Source: Candidatus Baltobacteraceae bacterium
GTDB taxonomy: Bacteria; Vulcanimicrobiota; Vulcanimicrobiia; Vulcanimicrobiales; Vulcanimicrobiaceae
NCBI GenBank assembly: GCA_036488875.1
Contig: DASXGW010000008.1
Coordinates: 282,091 to 346,090 of the forward strand
Direction of reading: 5' to 3'
DNA length: 64,000 nt
In this document: positions 24,671 to 34,587 of the stretch, piece after piece
Numbering within the stretch: position 1 is the stretch's first letter
Layout: the number at the start of each line of letters is the position of its first letter
The notes under the pieces: generated by a model
What the model saw: only the letters and a program-made list of their open reading frames with translations
Database searches by the model: none
What the model was told of the DNA's origin: nothing
Made by a program: the position numbers and the translations under genes

Positions 24671-26265
24671 GTGTCGGCTAAAAATGCGGCCGGCTCGTAG
24701 TTCTTGACGTCCGTATTGACCGCCGTGTAGTTCATTTGCCAGCTGAAGAACACGCTGGGCACCAGTTCGCGTATGCGCTCCTCTTCGCGCTGATAGAGCG
24801 CTTTGCGTTTAGCCGGATCGAAGGTGCTCGCGGCCGCTTCGCTGGTGGCGTTGACGATCGGATCGTTGAGCCACGTCGTATTGGCGCCGTTGGGCGGAAT
24901 GTACGCCGCGCTCCAGTTGCCGGTGTTGTCGGGATCGGGGCCGTTCGTGTCGACCGACCATTCCAGATCGTACTTGCCGGTGTAGAGCGGGCCGTTCTGC
25001 GCGAACAGATAGCTGCCGGGGAAGTTGCGCACCATCAAGTCGATGCCCAGCGGGTGCAGAAACGACTGCATCATGACTTGAGATTGCGTGTTCTCTTCGT
25101 GGCCGGTGGTCGCATAGATCGTCAAGTGCATCGCGAGGGGCCCTTTGTGCAGCACGCCGTCGCCGCCCATCTTCCAGCCCGCGTCAGCCAGCAGCTTGCG
25201 TGCGTCGTTGGGGTCGTAGCGGTACGGCGGCAGGGCCGGTGCGGCCCACAGCAGCGGATAGACGTCGGAAACGGCGAGCCGATCGTAGCCGCGATAAATC
25301 GTGTCGTTGATGCGCTTCCAATCGACGGCTTCGGAGATGGCGCGGCGGACGCGCACGTCGGCGAGCAGCGGATGGCTCAAGTTCATGTCGAGATGCCGCC
25401 AGTTTCCGATGAGCCGCCTGTCGACCGCGATGCCTTGGATCGTAGCGAGCCGCGCGATCGCGCTCGGCGGCGTGACCGCCGGATACACGTCGACTTCGTG
25501 CGTCGCGAGCTGATTGAAGAGCGTGTTCGTGTCCGGAACGACCTTCCAGATGAGTTCCTTGAGTTTCGGCGCGCCGCGGAAGTAGCGCGGATTGGGAACG
25601 AACTCCAGCGACGAACCGTGGTTCCAGGCTTTGAGCAGATACGGTCCGCTGGAAATCGGCTTGCTGTTGAACTCCGACGAGTTGATGTTCGGTGACTTTG
25701 CGAGAAGATGTGCGGGCATCGGCGGATACGCGGCGCCGCTCATGGTCAGAATACCCAGCACCTCGACGCTGGGGCGTTTGAGGTGCAGCACGATCGTATA
25801 GGGATTCGGCGCGCTCGCCGATGCGATCAGATCCCAGCCGTAGCGCGTCTTGACGTTGTTCTGTGGGTTCATCACCGCGCGATACGTGAAGAGCCAGTCG
25901 GCCGCGGTCAACGGCGCACCGTCGGACCACACGACGCCTTTGCGCAGATGCACGACGATCGTCCTGCCGTCGCGCGAGATGCCCCCGTTGGCCGGCGTCG
26001 GAACCGCGGTTGCCAAATCGGGAATGTAGTTGCCGTTCGCATCGACCCGCATGAGAAACGAGAAGAGCAGCGGCGCAATATTATCGGTGGCCCACGTGTG
26101 ACCGTACATCAAGTTGAGACTGTCGGGTTCCTCGGGAGCGCCGATCCGCAAGACGCCGGGGATCGTCCACGGATTCCGATTGCCCGTGCCGGTGCTCTGG
26201 GGTTTCGAGCAGGCCGCGCACGCGGCCGCCAACGCGATCGCGAGGAGGCGGCGCGCCAGACTCAC
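24643..26265 (-). CDS. ABC transporter peptide-binding lipoprotein (SBP family 5)
   Basis: This 540-residue protein has a lipoprotein signal ('RRLLAIALAAACAACS') and the fold of DppA/OppA/MppA-type binding proteins. Visible segments include 'LRIGAPEEPDSLNLMYG', 'VVHLRKGVVWSDGAPLTAAD' and 'VRRAISEAVDWKRIND', the family signatures. It captures oligopeptides or related ligands outside the inner membrane. No permease or ATPase genes are nearby, so it must share a transporter encoded elsewhere. The GTG start overlaps the dgcN stop (GTGA). Neighbours suggest muropeptide or D-amino-acid-containing peptides as ligands, which is inference. Confidence 0.88.
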   Translation of the reverse strand: MSLARRLLAIALAAACAACSKPQSTGTGNRNPWTIPGVLRIGAPEEPDSLNLMYGHTWATDNIAPLLFSFLMRVDANGNYIPDLATAVPTPANGGISRDGRTIVVHLRKGVVWSDGAPLTAADWLFTYRAVMNPQNNVKTRYGWDLIASASAPNPYTIVLHLKRPSVEVLGILTMSGAAYPPMPAHLLAKSPNINSSEFNSKPISSGPYLLKAWNHGSSLEFVPNPRYFRGAPKLKELIWKVVPDTNTLFNQLATHEVDVYPAVTPPSAIARLATIQGIAVDRRLIGNWRHLDMNLSHPLLADVRVRRAISEAVDWKRINDTIYRGYDRLAVSDVYPLLWAAPALPPYRYDPNDARKLLADAGWKMGGDGVLHKGPLAMHLTIYATTGHEENTQSQVMMQSFLHPLGIDLMVRNFPGSYLFAQNGPLYTGKYDLEWSVDTNGPDPDNTGNWSAAYIPPNGANTTWLNDPIVNATSEAAASTFDPAKRKALYQREEERIRELVPSVFFSWQMNYTAVNTDVKNYEPAAFLADTWNAWQWSI

Positions 26266-27326
26266 GCCGGCGCGATCCGCAGCAGCGACCGCTTCTCGAT
26301 GTGCGGCGCGATCTCGTCGTAAAAACGATAGGGTAGGTGCCGCACGACGTCATCGACGGGGAGGCCCGTTTCGCGCCGCGCGCGGCCGATCTCTTCGCCG
26401 GCGCGCTCGTCGGAGAGTCCGCGCGTATTGAGCGCGATGCCGATCACTTTTGCGGGCTTGATCGTAGCAAGCAGTCTTTCGTGGATATCGATGAGGTCGC
26501 GATAGCTCAAGGTCGGCGTTTCGAACGATTCGATGTGCGTGCGCGTCGGATCGCAAACGAGCACCAACCCGTCGGGCGCCGATCCGGTCATCAGCGCCAG
26601 CGTTACCGGGGCGTACGCGGGATGGTTGATCGAGCCCTGACCCTCGACGACGATGAGATCGGCGCCTTCGTGCGCGGCGTAGAGCACGAGTTGCTCCGTT
26701 GCGCCGGGAGCAAAATCCGAGATCACGCGATCCACCGAGATACCCCAGCCCGCGATCATGATGCCGGTCTGTCCCGTCGGCACGAAGCGCGCTTTGGTTC
26801 CCTTTTCCGTTGCGGCGCGAACGAGCTCGAGTGCGACCGTCATTTTGCCGACGGCGCAATCGTTGCCCACCATCAAGAGAATCGGCGCGACTACGTCGTA
26901 GACGGCGCCGCTGAAGATCGGCGTGTCCGGCGGTTTGCGTACGTCCCAAATCTCCACGCCGGCGCTCTCGGCTGCCGCTCGAAACTCGTCGTCGTCGCCG
27001 AGCATGTCGTGCAGGCCGCTCACAATTTCCAGTTTTGCCGCGATCGCGTCGAGCACGGCCTGACGCCAATCGTCCGGCAGTGCGCCACCCTTGGGCGCGG
27101 TGCCTATGAGCAATGAGGTCGGTTTAAACTCGAGTGCCCGATCGACCGTCGCGACGATCGGCGCGGTGCTGCGCAGATGCGGCAGTACGTCGGCGACGGT
27201 TTTGCCGGCGTATTCGGCATCGATGACCGCGACGACGTCGTCCGCACCGTAGGCAATGACGCCGTGCGCGGTTTTCGCGTCCCCGGCGAAACGTCCGGGC
27301 GCGAGAATGGCGTACCGGCGCTTCAC
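26262..27326 (-). CDS. dgcN: DUF1611 protein, DgcN-like
   Basis: This 354-residue protein of the DUF1611 family has an N-terminal Rossmann-like domain, then a P-loop domain with 'VGNDCAVGKMTVALEL' and 'LIVVEGQGSINHPAY'. A DUF1611 protein, DgcN, has been described as an N-acetyltransferase acting on D-glutamate, in partnership with the racemase DgcA. The open frame extends upstream inside the epimerase gene, but the GTG at 27326 overlaps that gene's TGA and yields the family N-terminus ('RRYAILAPGRFAG'). The gene pair with an epimerase is the classic context. The assignment of this exact reaction is by homology. Confidence 0.82.
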   Translation of the reverse strand: MKRRYAILAPGRFAGDAKTAHGVIAYGADDVVAVIDAEYAGKTVADVLPHLRSTAPIVATVDRALEFKPTSLLIGTAPKGGALPDDWRQAVLDAIAAKLEIVSGLHDMLGDDDEFRAAAESAGVEIWDVRKPPDTPIFSGAVYDVVAPILLMVGNDCAVGKMTVALELVRAATEKGTKARFVPTGQTGIMIAGWGISVDRVISDFAPGATEQLVLYAAHEGADLIVVEGQGSINHPAYAPVTLALMTGSAPDGLVLVCDPTRTHIESFETPTLSYRDLIDIHERLLATIKPAKVIGIALNTRGLSDERAGEEIGRARRETGLPVDDVVRHLPYRFYDEIAPHIEKRSLLRIAPA

Positions 27327-28342
27327 GTCAGCGCCGTTTCTTTCACACCTAAACCGGGAGCATCGGGAAGTACGATCTTTCCGCGATCGTACGTGATGCC
27401 GGCAAACGGATCGCGTGCGGTCAAAAACGGGCCGTCGATGTCGGCCCAATCGACCAGCGGCGAGAGGTGAGCGGCCGCGGTTGCGGCGATCGCGCTCTCG
27501 ACCATGCAGCCGAGCATGACCTTCATGCCCATCGCACGCGCCGTGTGAATCATCGCAAGTGCGCCGCGGATACCGCCGGTCTTGGCGAGCTTGACGTTGA
27601 CGCCGTCGACGCAACCGTAGAGCTGCGGCAGATCGCTTGCGACCATCGAATCTTCATCGGTAACGATAGGGATCGATACGCGCTCGCGAACGGCGCGCAG
27701 GCCTTGCGGATTTCCGGCCGGAATCGGCTGCTCGCAGAACTCAATGTCGAAGCGCTCGAGCTCGCGCAAAACCTCCACCGCCGTTTCGACGTCCCAACCT
27801 TCGTTGGCGTCGATGCGAACGATACCGCGATACCGCTGCCGAATCAGCGTCATCGTTTCGACTTGCTCGGCAACCGAGCCGAGTCCGAGCTTCACCTTGA
27901 GAATCGGATGATCGCCCACTTCGGCAACCTTGCGGATCGTCGTTTCGGGATCCGCGATGCCGATCGTGAACGACGTGACCGGGGTCAACGACGGATCGAG
28001 CCCGAGCAGCGCGTACAGCGGCTTACCGAGGTCTTTTCCGATCAGGTCGTGCAGCGCCAGGTCCAGACCGCCGCGCGCGGCGGGCGGAATGCCGTCGTGC
28101 AGCAGCGCTTCGAGGTTATACGGATCGTCCGACGCGAGTGCGTGCGTCGCAAAGTAGTCGATGACGCTTTCAACCGACTCGTCGTAGCGCTCGACCGGCG
28201 CGGCTTCGCCCAATCCCTCGAGCTCGCCGTATCTGACGCGCACCAGCGCCGTGCGGGAGACCGTCTCTTCGCCGCGCGCGATCTTAAACGGATGGACGAG
28301 CGGCAGCTCCAGCGATGAAACCGAAACCGAAAGCGCTGACAT
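27323..28342 (-). CDS. dgcA: Dipeptide epimerase / N-acetyl-D-glutamate racemase (enolase superfamily)
   Basis: This enolase-superfamily enzyme of 339 residues belongs to the muconate-lactonizing/AEE subgroup. The catalytic lysine motif is 'ILKVKLG' (K-x-K). Metal ligands are in 'RIDANEGW', 'FCEQPIP' and 'VTDEDSM', and the second lysine is in 'VNVKLAKTGG'. The C-terminal 'WADIDGP' carries the D-x-D that binds the substrate amino group in L-Ala-D/L-Glu epimerases. It acts either on muropeptide-derived L-Ala-D-Glu or, as DgcA, on N-acetyl-glutamate. It is first in a four-gene minus-strand operon and may share its upstream region with the structured RNA at 28385. Confidence 0.88.
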   Translation of the reverse strand: MSALSVSVSSLELPLVHPFKIARGEETVSRTALVRVRYGELEGLGEAAPVERYDESVESVIDYFATHALASDDPYNLEALLHDGIPPAARGGLDLALHDLIGKDLGKPLYALLGLDPSLTPVTSFTIGIADPETTIRKVAEVGDHPILKVKLGLGSVAEQVETMTLIRQRYRGIVRIDANEGWDVETAVEVLRELERFDIEFCEQPIPAGNPQGLRAVRERVSIPIVTDEDSMVASDLPQLYGCVDGVNVKLAKTGGIRGALAMIHTARAMGMKVMLGCMVESAIAATAAAHLSPLVDWADIDGPFLTARDPFAGITYDRGKIVLPDAPGLGVKETALT

Positions 28343-28384
28343 ACGGTGCGCATTTCCATTTCTTAGTCCGCTATCCTCGAAGGA

Positions 28385-28579
28385 CTTGACGGCCGGTGGT
28401 AAGGTAGAGGGGCTCGACTGCGCATGGCGCGCAACGTGCTTTGGTGCCGAACCGACTAGTTGACTAAGGGAGCATCAGCTCCGGATACGACGGCCGGGTG
28501 AGCTACACGCTTGCCCAACCTGCGCCCGGGCCGCACCCACCTGCGAGAACGCAGGTTCGCATACCGGGTACGGCAGACG
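28385..28579 (+). ncRNA. Structured intergenic region, candidate non-coding RNA
   Basis: This 237-base gap between two minus-strand genes has no credible protein frame but several perfect inverted repeats. GGAGC-ATCA-GCTCC lies at about 28469-28482. The clearest is CCTGCG-AGAA-CGCAGG near 28540-28555, enclosed by a second stem pairing CCG-n-ACCC at 28531 with GGGT-n-CGG ending at 28573. A TTGACT hexamer at 28460 could be a -35 box for a short plus-strand transcript, though the -10 (GATACG) is poor. The 'CACCT...AGGTTC' hairpin recalls the 3' arm of 6S RNA, but the closing helix could not be found. The strand is uncertain. I see no tRNA, SRP RNA, tmRNA or RNase P signature. Confidence 0.35.
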
Positions 28580-29308
28580 TTACGTGCGGTTGAGCGCGAT
28601 TGAAGCAAGTGCGATGCGCCACGAGCGCATCGCACTTTGCATTTCGGCGATGCTCGCGTCGCCCGACGGCTCGTCGAGGGCCAAGTATCCGCGAAACTGC
28701 GCGAAGCCGCGAATCACGTCGCCGACGGATCGTTCGGTTTCGTCACCTACGTTGCTCCACAACAGCACGCTGTTCGCGGCGAGCGCTGAAGGATCGCTTG
28801 CCGCGTCGAGCGCGCGCGGCTCCGGACCGAAGCGCAGCCACGCAGAATCGGTTTCCTTGGCGACGCGTTTGCAATCGTGCGTCGTTGCGGCGAACGTTCC
28901 CGGCGCGTTGCGCACGGCCAATGTGACGTTATGCGTTTTGGCAAGCGACGTCGCGGTGGATAAAGCGGCGAGCTGTTCGCTCCACGACCAGGTCGTTTCG
29001 GCGGCCAGCGGCGCCGCGACCAGGGGCGCGCCGACGGCGACTGCAATCCGCAAGGTCGCCGGCATGCGATCGTTCGACGCTCCGAAGAACCCCGCGTCGG
29101 ATATTGCGGCGATCGTGAGGCCGCGGTCGGCTGCCATCTTCTTGACCTGCGCGAGATACTCGTCGTCGCTGCGGGGAAAGTGCCGGACGTCGAGCGCGAT
29201 ACCGTCGGCCGCAAGCTCTTGCGCGCACAGATCCACCCACTCCAACTGGGTGAGGTCCCCGCGCTCGATGACGCGATTGAGCGCGCTGCTGGCGGCGGCT
29301 AATTTCAC
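28580..29308 (-). CDS. TIM-barrel protein, sugar-phosphate isomerase/epimerase-like
   Basis: This 242-residue protein starts at the GTG at 29308; the longer frame to 29389 overlaps glyA and is less likely. The pattern of strands and helices ('[24 protein letters not shown]', '[14 protein letters not shown]', '[13 protein letters not shown]', 'FRGYLALDE') resembles the xylose-isomerase-like TIM barrel of the IolE/Hyi group. The usual Glu/Asp/His metal ligands are not clearly all present, so activity is uncertain. It is divergent from glyA with a 61-base gap that holds a hairpin. Confidence 0.6.
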   Translation of the reverse strand: MKLAAASSALNRVIERGDLTQLEWVDLCAQELAADGIALDVRHFPRSDDEYLAQVKKMAADRGLTIAAISDAGFFGASNDRMPATLRIAVAVGAPLVAAPLAAETTWSWSEQLAALSTATSLAKTHNVTLAVRNAPGTFAATTHDCKRVAKETDSAWLRFGPEPRALDAASDPSALAANSVLLWSNVGDETERSVGDVIRGFAQFRGYLALDEPSGDASIAEMQSAMRSWRIALASIALNRT

Positions 29309-29311
29309 GGG

Positions 29312-29328
29312 GGAGGCTGTTCGCCTCC
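29312..29328 (+). promoter_or_regulatory. Hairpin in the glyA / TIM-barrel divergent gap
   Basis: A perfect 6-bp stem, GGAGGC and GCCTCC with a 5-base loop, lies 41 bases upstream of the glyA start and just upstream of the divergent GTG. It could be an operator or a leader structure. The sequence alone does not decide, and it does not match a riboswitch known to me. Confidence 0.3.
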
Positions 29329-29369
29329 GCCCGGAATGTCCCCGTAGCGCGTCGAGCGAAGGGTCTGCC

Positions 29370-30613
<1,244 letters not shown>

Positions 30614-30617
<4 letters not shown>

Positions 30618-31201
30618 AGAGACTGGGGCGGCGGCAGAATGTCGTCGACGGCGAACGTTTCGCCGGGGAACGCGAGCATTTCGATCGTATCGCCGCGCTG
30701 CGCGGTGGCGATCTGCTGATATCGGCGCCCGACGGGATCGCGATAAACTTCGATTCGGTCGTCTGGAATATTGACCAACCAAAGTTCCTTAACGCCGGCC
30801 CGAGCGTAGAGCGGCACCTTTAGCCGCCGGTCCATCAGCAGCGTGCTGTCGGCCACTTCGATCACGACGTAGAGATCGCCGGGCCCCGGGTGACGATCGA
30901 CGTAGTTCTTTGCATCCTGCCGCGCGAGCGCGACATCGGGCTCGGGCTCGGAATTGGGCGGTAGGGTCACCGGCATTTGAATGTAAACGGCCGCGCGAGA
31001 AGCGAAGCGGGCGAAGAACGCCGCCACGAGCTGCCGCGTCGAGTACGTGTGCGGCGGGTGAATCGGCGCCACGGTTTCGATCAGCTGCCCGTTGATGAGC
31101 TCGATGCGGCGGTCGTCCTGAAAGACGCCGGCCTCCACCATGCGGTGGTACTCCTCGACGCTGATCCGGTACCGTTCGAACGCGATTGCCATTGCACTCA
31201 T
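30614..31201 (-). CDS. Uma2-family (DUF820) putative endonuclease-fold protein
   Basis: This 195-residue protein of the Uma2/DUF820 family has a PD-(D/E)xK-like fold. Conserved parts are '[11 protein letters not shown]', '[10 protein letters not shown]', '[21 protein letters not shown]' and '[13 protein letters not shown]', containing the Asp, Glu and Lys expected at such an active site. The biological function of the family is largely unknown; members are scattered and often horizontally acquired. It is inserted on the opposite strand between glyA and comEB, interrupting an otherwise co-directional neighbourhood. Confidence 0.85.
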
Positions 31202-31294
31202 AGTAGCATAAACAGGCGACGTTACCGGCTTATGGCCGGTCGATGGCCGGTTGCTCGCAGGGCGTTGCTCGGCCTGTTAGTAAAGAGAGTCTGC

Positions 31295-31732
31295 ATGCGA
31301 CCCGGTTGGGACGAGTATTTCATGCAAATCGCGCGCACCGTCGGAACACGCGCGACGTGTCCGCGCGCGTCGGTCGGCTGCGTGCTCGTGCGCGATCACC
31401 GCATTCTGACGACCGGCTATAACGGTGCGCCGCGCGGCGTGGCGCACTGCAGCGAGGTCGGGTGCACGCTGGTCAACGATCACTGCGTACGGGCGACCCA
31501 TGCGGAAGCCAACGCGGTGGTACAGGGAGCGCTGCACGGCGTCAGCTTGCAAGATGCGACCGCGTATTGCACGCACCAGCCGTGCGTCAACTGCTCGAAA
31601 CTGCTCATTAGCGCCGGCGTTCGCAAGATCGTCTACGAAACGGCATATCCCGATCCGATCGCCGGCGGGTTGCTTGCCGAAGCCGGCGTCGCGCTGCTCA
31701 GCTACGGCATGCTCGAGGGAACGCGCCCGTGA
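31295..31732 (+). CDS. comEB: dCMP deaminase (ComEB-like)
   Basis: This zinc-dependent deaminase of 145 residues converts dCMP to dUMP for thymidylate synthesis. It has the active-site 'THAEANAV' with zinc His and catalytic Glu, and 'CTHQPCVNCSK' with two zinc cysteines. 'GYNGAPRGVAHC' binds the nucleotide. The ATG at 31295 follows a GAGAG ribosome-binding site; the longer frame upstream is antisense to the Uma2 gene. Its stop overlaps the wecA start (GTGA), opening a 15-kb operon-like run. Confidence 0.92.
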   Translation: MRPGWDEYFMQIARTVGTRATCPRASVGCVLVRDHRILTTGYNGAPRGVAHCSEVGCTLVNDHCVRATHAEANAVVQGALHGVSLQDATAYCTHQPCVNCSKLLISAGVRKIVYETAYPDPIAGGLLAEAGVALLSYGMLEGTRP

Positions 31733-32820
31733 ACGCGCACTCCTGGGCGGCGGCCGGAACGTACGCGGCAACGTTCGCGATCTCCGGCGTCGTCGCAGCC
31801 TTCTGCACGCCGTTGATCGTGCGGCTGGCGACCCACTTGGGCGTCATGGGCAACATCGCCGAGGAAGAATACCGCCACATGCACGAGGTTCCCACGCCTC
31901 GAACCGGCGGCATCGCGCTGTTCTTCGGCTTTGCCGTCGCGCTCTTCGCGGTGCTCGGCTTCGCGCTGGCGTCGCCGTACTCGCTGCTGCCGTCGGTGCT
32001 CGGAACGCACGCGCAGAAGATCGAAATTCTCACCGATCGATTCGAAACGGTGCACCAGCTCGTCGGCCTGCTCTTCGGCAGTTTGCTCATTCTCGGCGTC
32101 GGCATTTGGGACGACGTGATGGGCATGCGCCCGCGCAGTAAGCTGCTCGCCCAGATCATCGTCGCGCTGGCGTCGATGCTCTACGGCTTCGTCATTCCCG
32201 GCATCACCAATCCGTTCGATCACAATCCGGCGACCAACTGGATCGAGTTCCCAACGTGGGTGGGCATCGTGCTGACGGTGCTCTGGTACGTCGGCATTAT
32301 GAACGCCATCAACTTTCTCGACGGCCTCGACGGCTTGCTGACCGGCGTCGCGGCAATCGCGAGCATCTTCCTCTTCGTGATCTCCGTCGTGCACGACAAC
32401 CCAGTCGTCGCGCTGGTCGTCATCGCGCTGGCCGGCTCGGCACTCGGCTTTCTTCCATATAACTTCAATCCGGCGCGGATCTTTCTGGGCGACGCCGGCT
32501 CGCTCTTCATCGGCTACGTCTTCGCCACGGTTTCCATTCTCGGCGCAAGTAAGACCGCGATTGCGGTGAGCTTGATCGTACCGGTGCTCGTGCTGGCGCT
32601 GCCGATTCTCGACACGGCCGCGGTGATCGTGCGGCGCGCGTCCGCCGGCAAGAAGATTACCGAAGGCGATCGGGGCCACTTCCATCACCAGTTGATCTTC
32701 CGTTTCGGGCTCAACGTGCGCCAGGCGGTCTTCTTCATCTACGCCGTCTGCTTCGTGCTCGGCGCGATGGCGCTCGCGCTGTCGGGCGAGTTTACGCACG
32801 TGTTCCGTCACGCCAGCTAG
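31729..32820 (+). CDS. wecA: Undecaprenyl-phosphate GlcNAc-1-phosphate transferase (WecA/TagO family)
   Basis: This MraY/WecA-family membrane enzyme of 363 residues has about ten helices. It transfers a GlcNAc-1-phosphate-type group from UDP-sugar to undecaprenyl phosphate, initiating an envelope polysaccharide. It has 'HEVPTPRTGGIALF' after helix 1 and 'GIWDDVMGMRPRSKLLAQ' (the D-D motif). Further on are 'NAINFLDGLDGL', 'FLGDAGSLFIGY' and the C-terminal cytoplasmic 'GDRGHFHHQLI' (HxHH motif). The GTG start overlaps the comEB stop. wecB follows directly, so UDP-ManNAc-containing polymers are plausible. Confidence 0.93.
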   Translation: MNAHSWAAAGTYAATFAISGVVAAFCTPLIVRLATHLGVMGNIAEEEYRHMHEVPTPRTGGIALFFGFAVALFAVLGFALASPYSLLPSVLGTHAQKIEILTDRFETVHQLVGLLFGSLLILGVGIWDDVMGMRPRSKLLAQIIVALASMLYGFVIPGITNPFDHNPATNWIEFPTWVGIVLTVLWYVGIMNAINFLDGLDGLLTGVAAIASIFLFVISVVHDNPVVALVVIALAGSALGFLPYNFNPARIFLGDAGSLFIGYVFATVSILGASKTAIAVSLIVPVLVLALPILDTAAVIVRRASAGKKITEGDRGHFHHQLIFRFGLNVRQAVFFIYAVCFVLGAMALALSGEFTHVFRHAS

Positions 32821-32821
32821 C

Positions 32822-33967
32822 ATGCAGCCCAAACTCAAGGTTATGACCGTGTTCGGAACGCGGCCCGACACGATCAAGATGGCGCCGGTCGTTCACGCGC
32901 TCGCCGCCGAGCCGTCGATCGACGATGTCGTCTGCGTTACCGCGCAGCACCGTCAAATGCTCGACGATCTGCTGCGGCTGTTTGCCATCGAGCCCGATTA
33001 CGATCTCGACGTCATGACCGAAGATCAGACCCTGACCGACATTACGACGCGCGTGATCGCCGGCATGGAACCCGTGCTGCAAGACGCGCGGCCCGACGTC
33101 GTGCTCGTGCACGGCGACACGACGACCAGCACGTCGGCTGCGCTTGCCGCTTTCTACCAGCACGTCGAGGTCGGTCACGTCGAGGCGGGACTACGCACGA
33201 GCGATCGCTGGCTGCCGTATCCCGAAGAGATGAACCGGCGTCTCACCGGAACGATCGCGTCGTACCACTTCGCTCCGACGGCGCTCGCCGCCGAGCATTT
33301 GCGCGCCGAGAGCGTCAACGGCGACGACATCATCGTCACCGGCAACACGGTGATCGACGCGTTTTTGGAAACGGCGCAGCGCAAGGATTTGCCGCCGCCG
33401 CCGCGTTGGGACGAGCTCGATCCGGCGCGGCCGATCGTCGTCATCACCGCGCATCGCCGCGAAAACCACGCGCACATGCCCGAGATGTGCGAAGCGATGC
33501 GCGAGATCGCGGAGCTGCCGATGCAGCCGCAGCTCTACTGGCCGGTGCATCCGTCACCGCGCGTCGCGCCGGTGGCGCACGAGATTCTCGGCGGCGTTCC
33601 GGGGGTGGTATTGGTCGATCCCATCGATTACGCCGGCATGGTCGTGGCGGTAAAGGGCTCGACGTTCGTCCTGACCGATTCGGGCGGACTCCAAGAGGAA
33701 GCGCCGTGTCTTGGCAAGCCGGTCGTGGTCATGCGCAACGAAACCGAGCGGCCCGAAGGCGTTGAGGCCGGGACCCTGGTGCTCGCCGGAAACCGGCGCA
33801 AAAGGATCCTCGACGCGGCGACGCGTTTGTTAACCGATCGCGAGGAGTACGCGGCAATGGCGCGTGCCGCCAACCCTTACGGCGACGGACGCGCCGCCGG
33901 CCGCATCGTGGCGTGGCTGCTCGCGCGCCTGCGCGACGGCAAATACCCAGCCCCGTACGCCCCGTGA
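32822..33967 (+). CDS. wecB: UDP-N-acetylglucosamine 2-epimerase
   Basis: This GT-B-fold epimerase of 381 residues produces UDP-ManNAc from UDP-GlcNAc. It has 'MTVFGTRPDTIKMAPVV' (most relatives read RPE-A-IK), 'LVHGDTTTSTSAALAAFY', 'VGHVEAGLRT', 'PYPEEMNRRLT', 'TAHRREN' and 'LTDSGGLQEEAPCLGKPV'. All key residues of non-hydrolysing epimerases appear present. Its TGA overlaps the GTG start of the atpZ-like gene, physically joining envelope sugar genes to the ATP synthase operon, as in Firmicutes. Confidence 0.94.
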   Translation: MQPKLKVMTVFGTRPDTIKMAPVVHALAAEPSIDDVVCVTAQHRQMLDDLLRLFAIEPDYDLDVMTEDQTLTDITTRVIAGMEPVLQDARPDVVLVHGDTTTSTSAALAAFYQHVEVGHVEAGLRTSDRWLPYPEEMNRRLTGTIASYHFAPTALAAEHLRAESVNGDDIIVTGNTVIDAFLETAQRKDLPPPPRWDELDPARPIVVITAHRRENHAHMPEMCEAMREIAELPMQPQLYWPVHPSPRVAPVAHEILGGVPGVVLVDPIDYAGMVVAVKGSTFVLTDSGGLQEEAPCLGKPVVVMRNETERPEGVEAGTLVLAGNRRKRILDAATRLLTDREEYAAMARAANPYGDGRAAGRIVAWLLARLRDGKYPAPYAP

Positions 33968-34149
33968 AAGGGGTCATGCCGGTCATCGCGGCCGGCGGCA
34001 CGTTCGCGATGACCACCCTAGCCGGGCTGCTCGTGGGCATTTGGATCGCCGGCCGAACGGGCCAGGGGCTCTGGGCGCTTGCCGGACTCTTTGGCGGGCT
34101 GGCCTTCGGCGGGTACGCGGCGTACCGGCTGCTGATGCGCTCCCTATGA
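33964..34149 (+). CDS. atpZ: AtpZ-like small membrane protein
   Basis: This 61-residue protein has two hydrophobic segments separated by a short loop ('GIWIAGRTGQG'). Size, topology and location directly before the atpI-like gene match AtpZ/'gene 1' products of F-type ATPase operons, proposed to help assembly or ion supply. The GTG overlaps the wecB stop (GTGA). The frame extends upstream to 33913, but that part is a shadow. Confidence 0.7.
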   Translation: MKGVMPVIAAGGTFAMTTLAGLLVGIWIAGRTGQGLWALAGLFGGLAFGGYAAYRLLMRSL

Positions 34150-34155
34150 CTTTTT

Positions 34156-34572
34156 ATGCAGGATGATAAGCCCGGCGGGCGTAGCTACAGCGTCGCCGAA
34201 GCCGAGGCCGATTTAGCAGCGTATCGGGCGCTGAAGAGATCCGCGTCGGCCCGTTCGCTCGTGATCGCCGCCGCCGTTGCCCTTCTCGCGTACCATTGGC
34301 TCCCCGTTCCGGCATTGGCGCTAGCGGCAGGCGGGGTGTGCGGGGTCTTCAACACCCTGCTCACGACGGTCACGACGGAGCGGTTGCTGGACTCGCGAAA
34401 CGTGGGACTCTTCGTCTTAAGTAGTTTCCTGCGAATCGGCCTGTTCGGTATAGTCCCGGTGGCGTTTGCCGCGCACGGACCCTGGTGGTCGATGGCGTGG
34501 TACTTCGCCGGTTTTTTTCTCCCGTTGGCGATGTTTGCTATTGGCGCCCGGCGCGCATTCGAGCGAAAGTAA
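34156..34572 (+). CDS. atpI: ATP synthase subunit I (AtpI-like)
   Basis: This 138-residue protein has four predicted membrane helices after a ~35-residue charged N-terminus. It matches the topology of AtpI, the assembly factor encoded first in many F-ATPase operons. 'AGGVCGVFNTLLTTVTTERLL' includes the conserved N-x-x-L segment after helix 2. Sequence conservation in this family is low; identification rests on position and topology. Confidence 0.75.
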   Translation: MQDDKPGGRSYSVAEAEADLAAYRALKRSASARSLVIAAAVALLAYHWLPVPALALAAGGVCGVFNTLLTTVTTERLLDSRNVGLFVLSSFLRIGLFGIVPVAFAAHGPWWSMAWYFAGFFLPLAMFAIGARRAFERK

Positions 34573-34587
34573 GAAGAGAACACTTTA

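Noticed and set aside
28545..28575. T-arm-like GGTTCGCATACC suggesting a tRNA gene
   Set aside because: The flanking bases do not form a T stem, and no acceptor stem, D arm or anticodon arm could be placed around it.
31230..31255. Repeated ATGGCCGGT upstream of comEB as an operator
   Set aside because: Two 9-base copies 11 bases apart exist, but in such GC-rich sequence this is weak, and no matching site was seen elsewhere.
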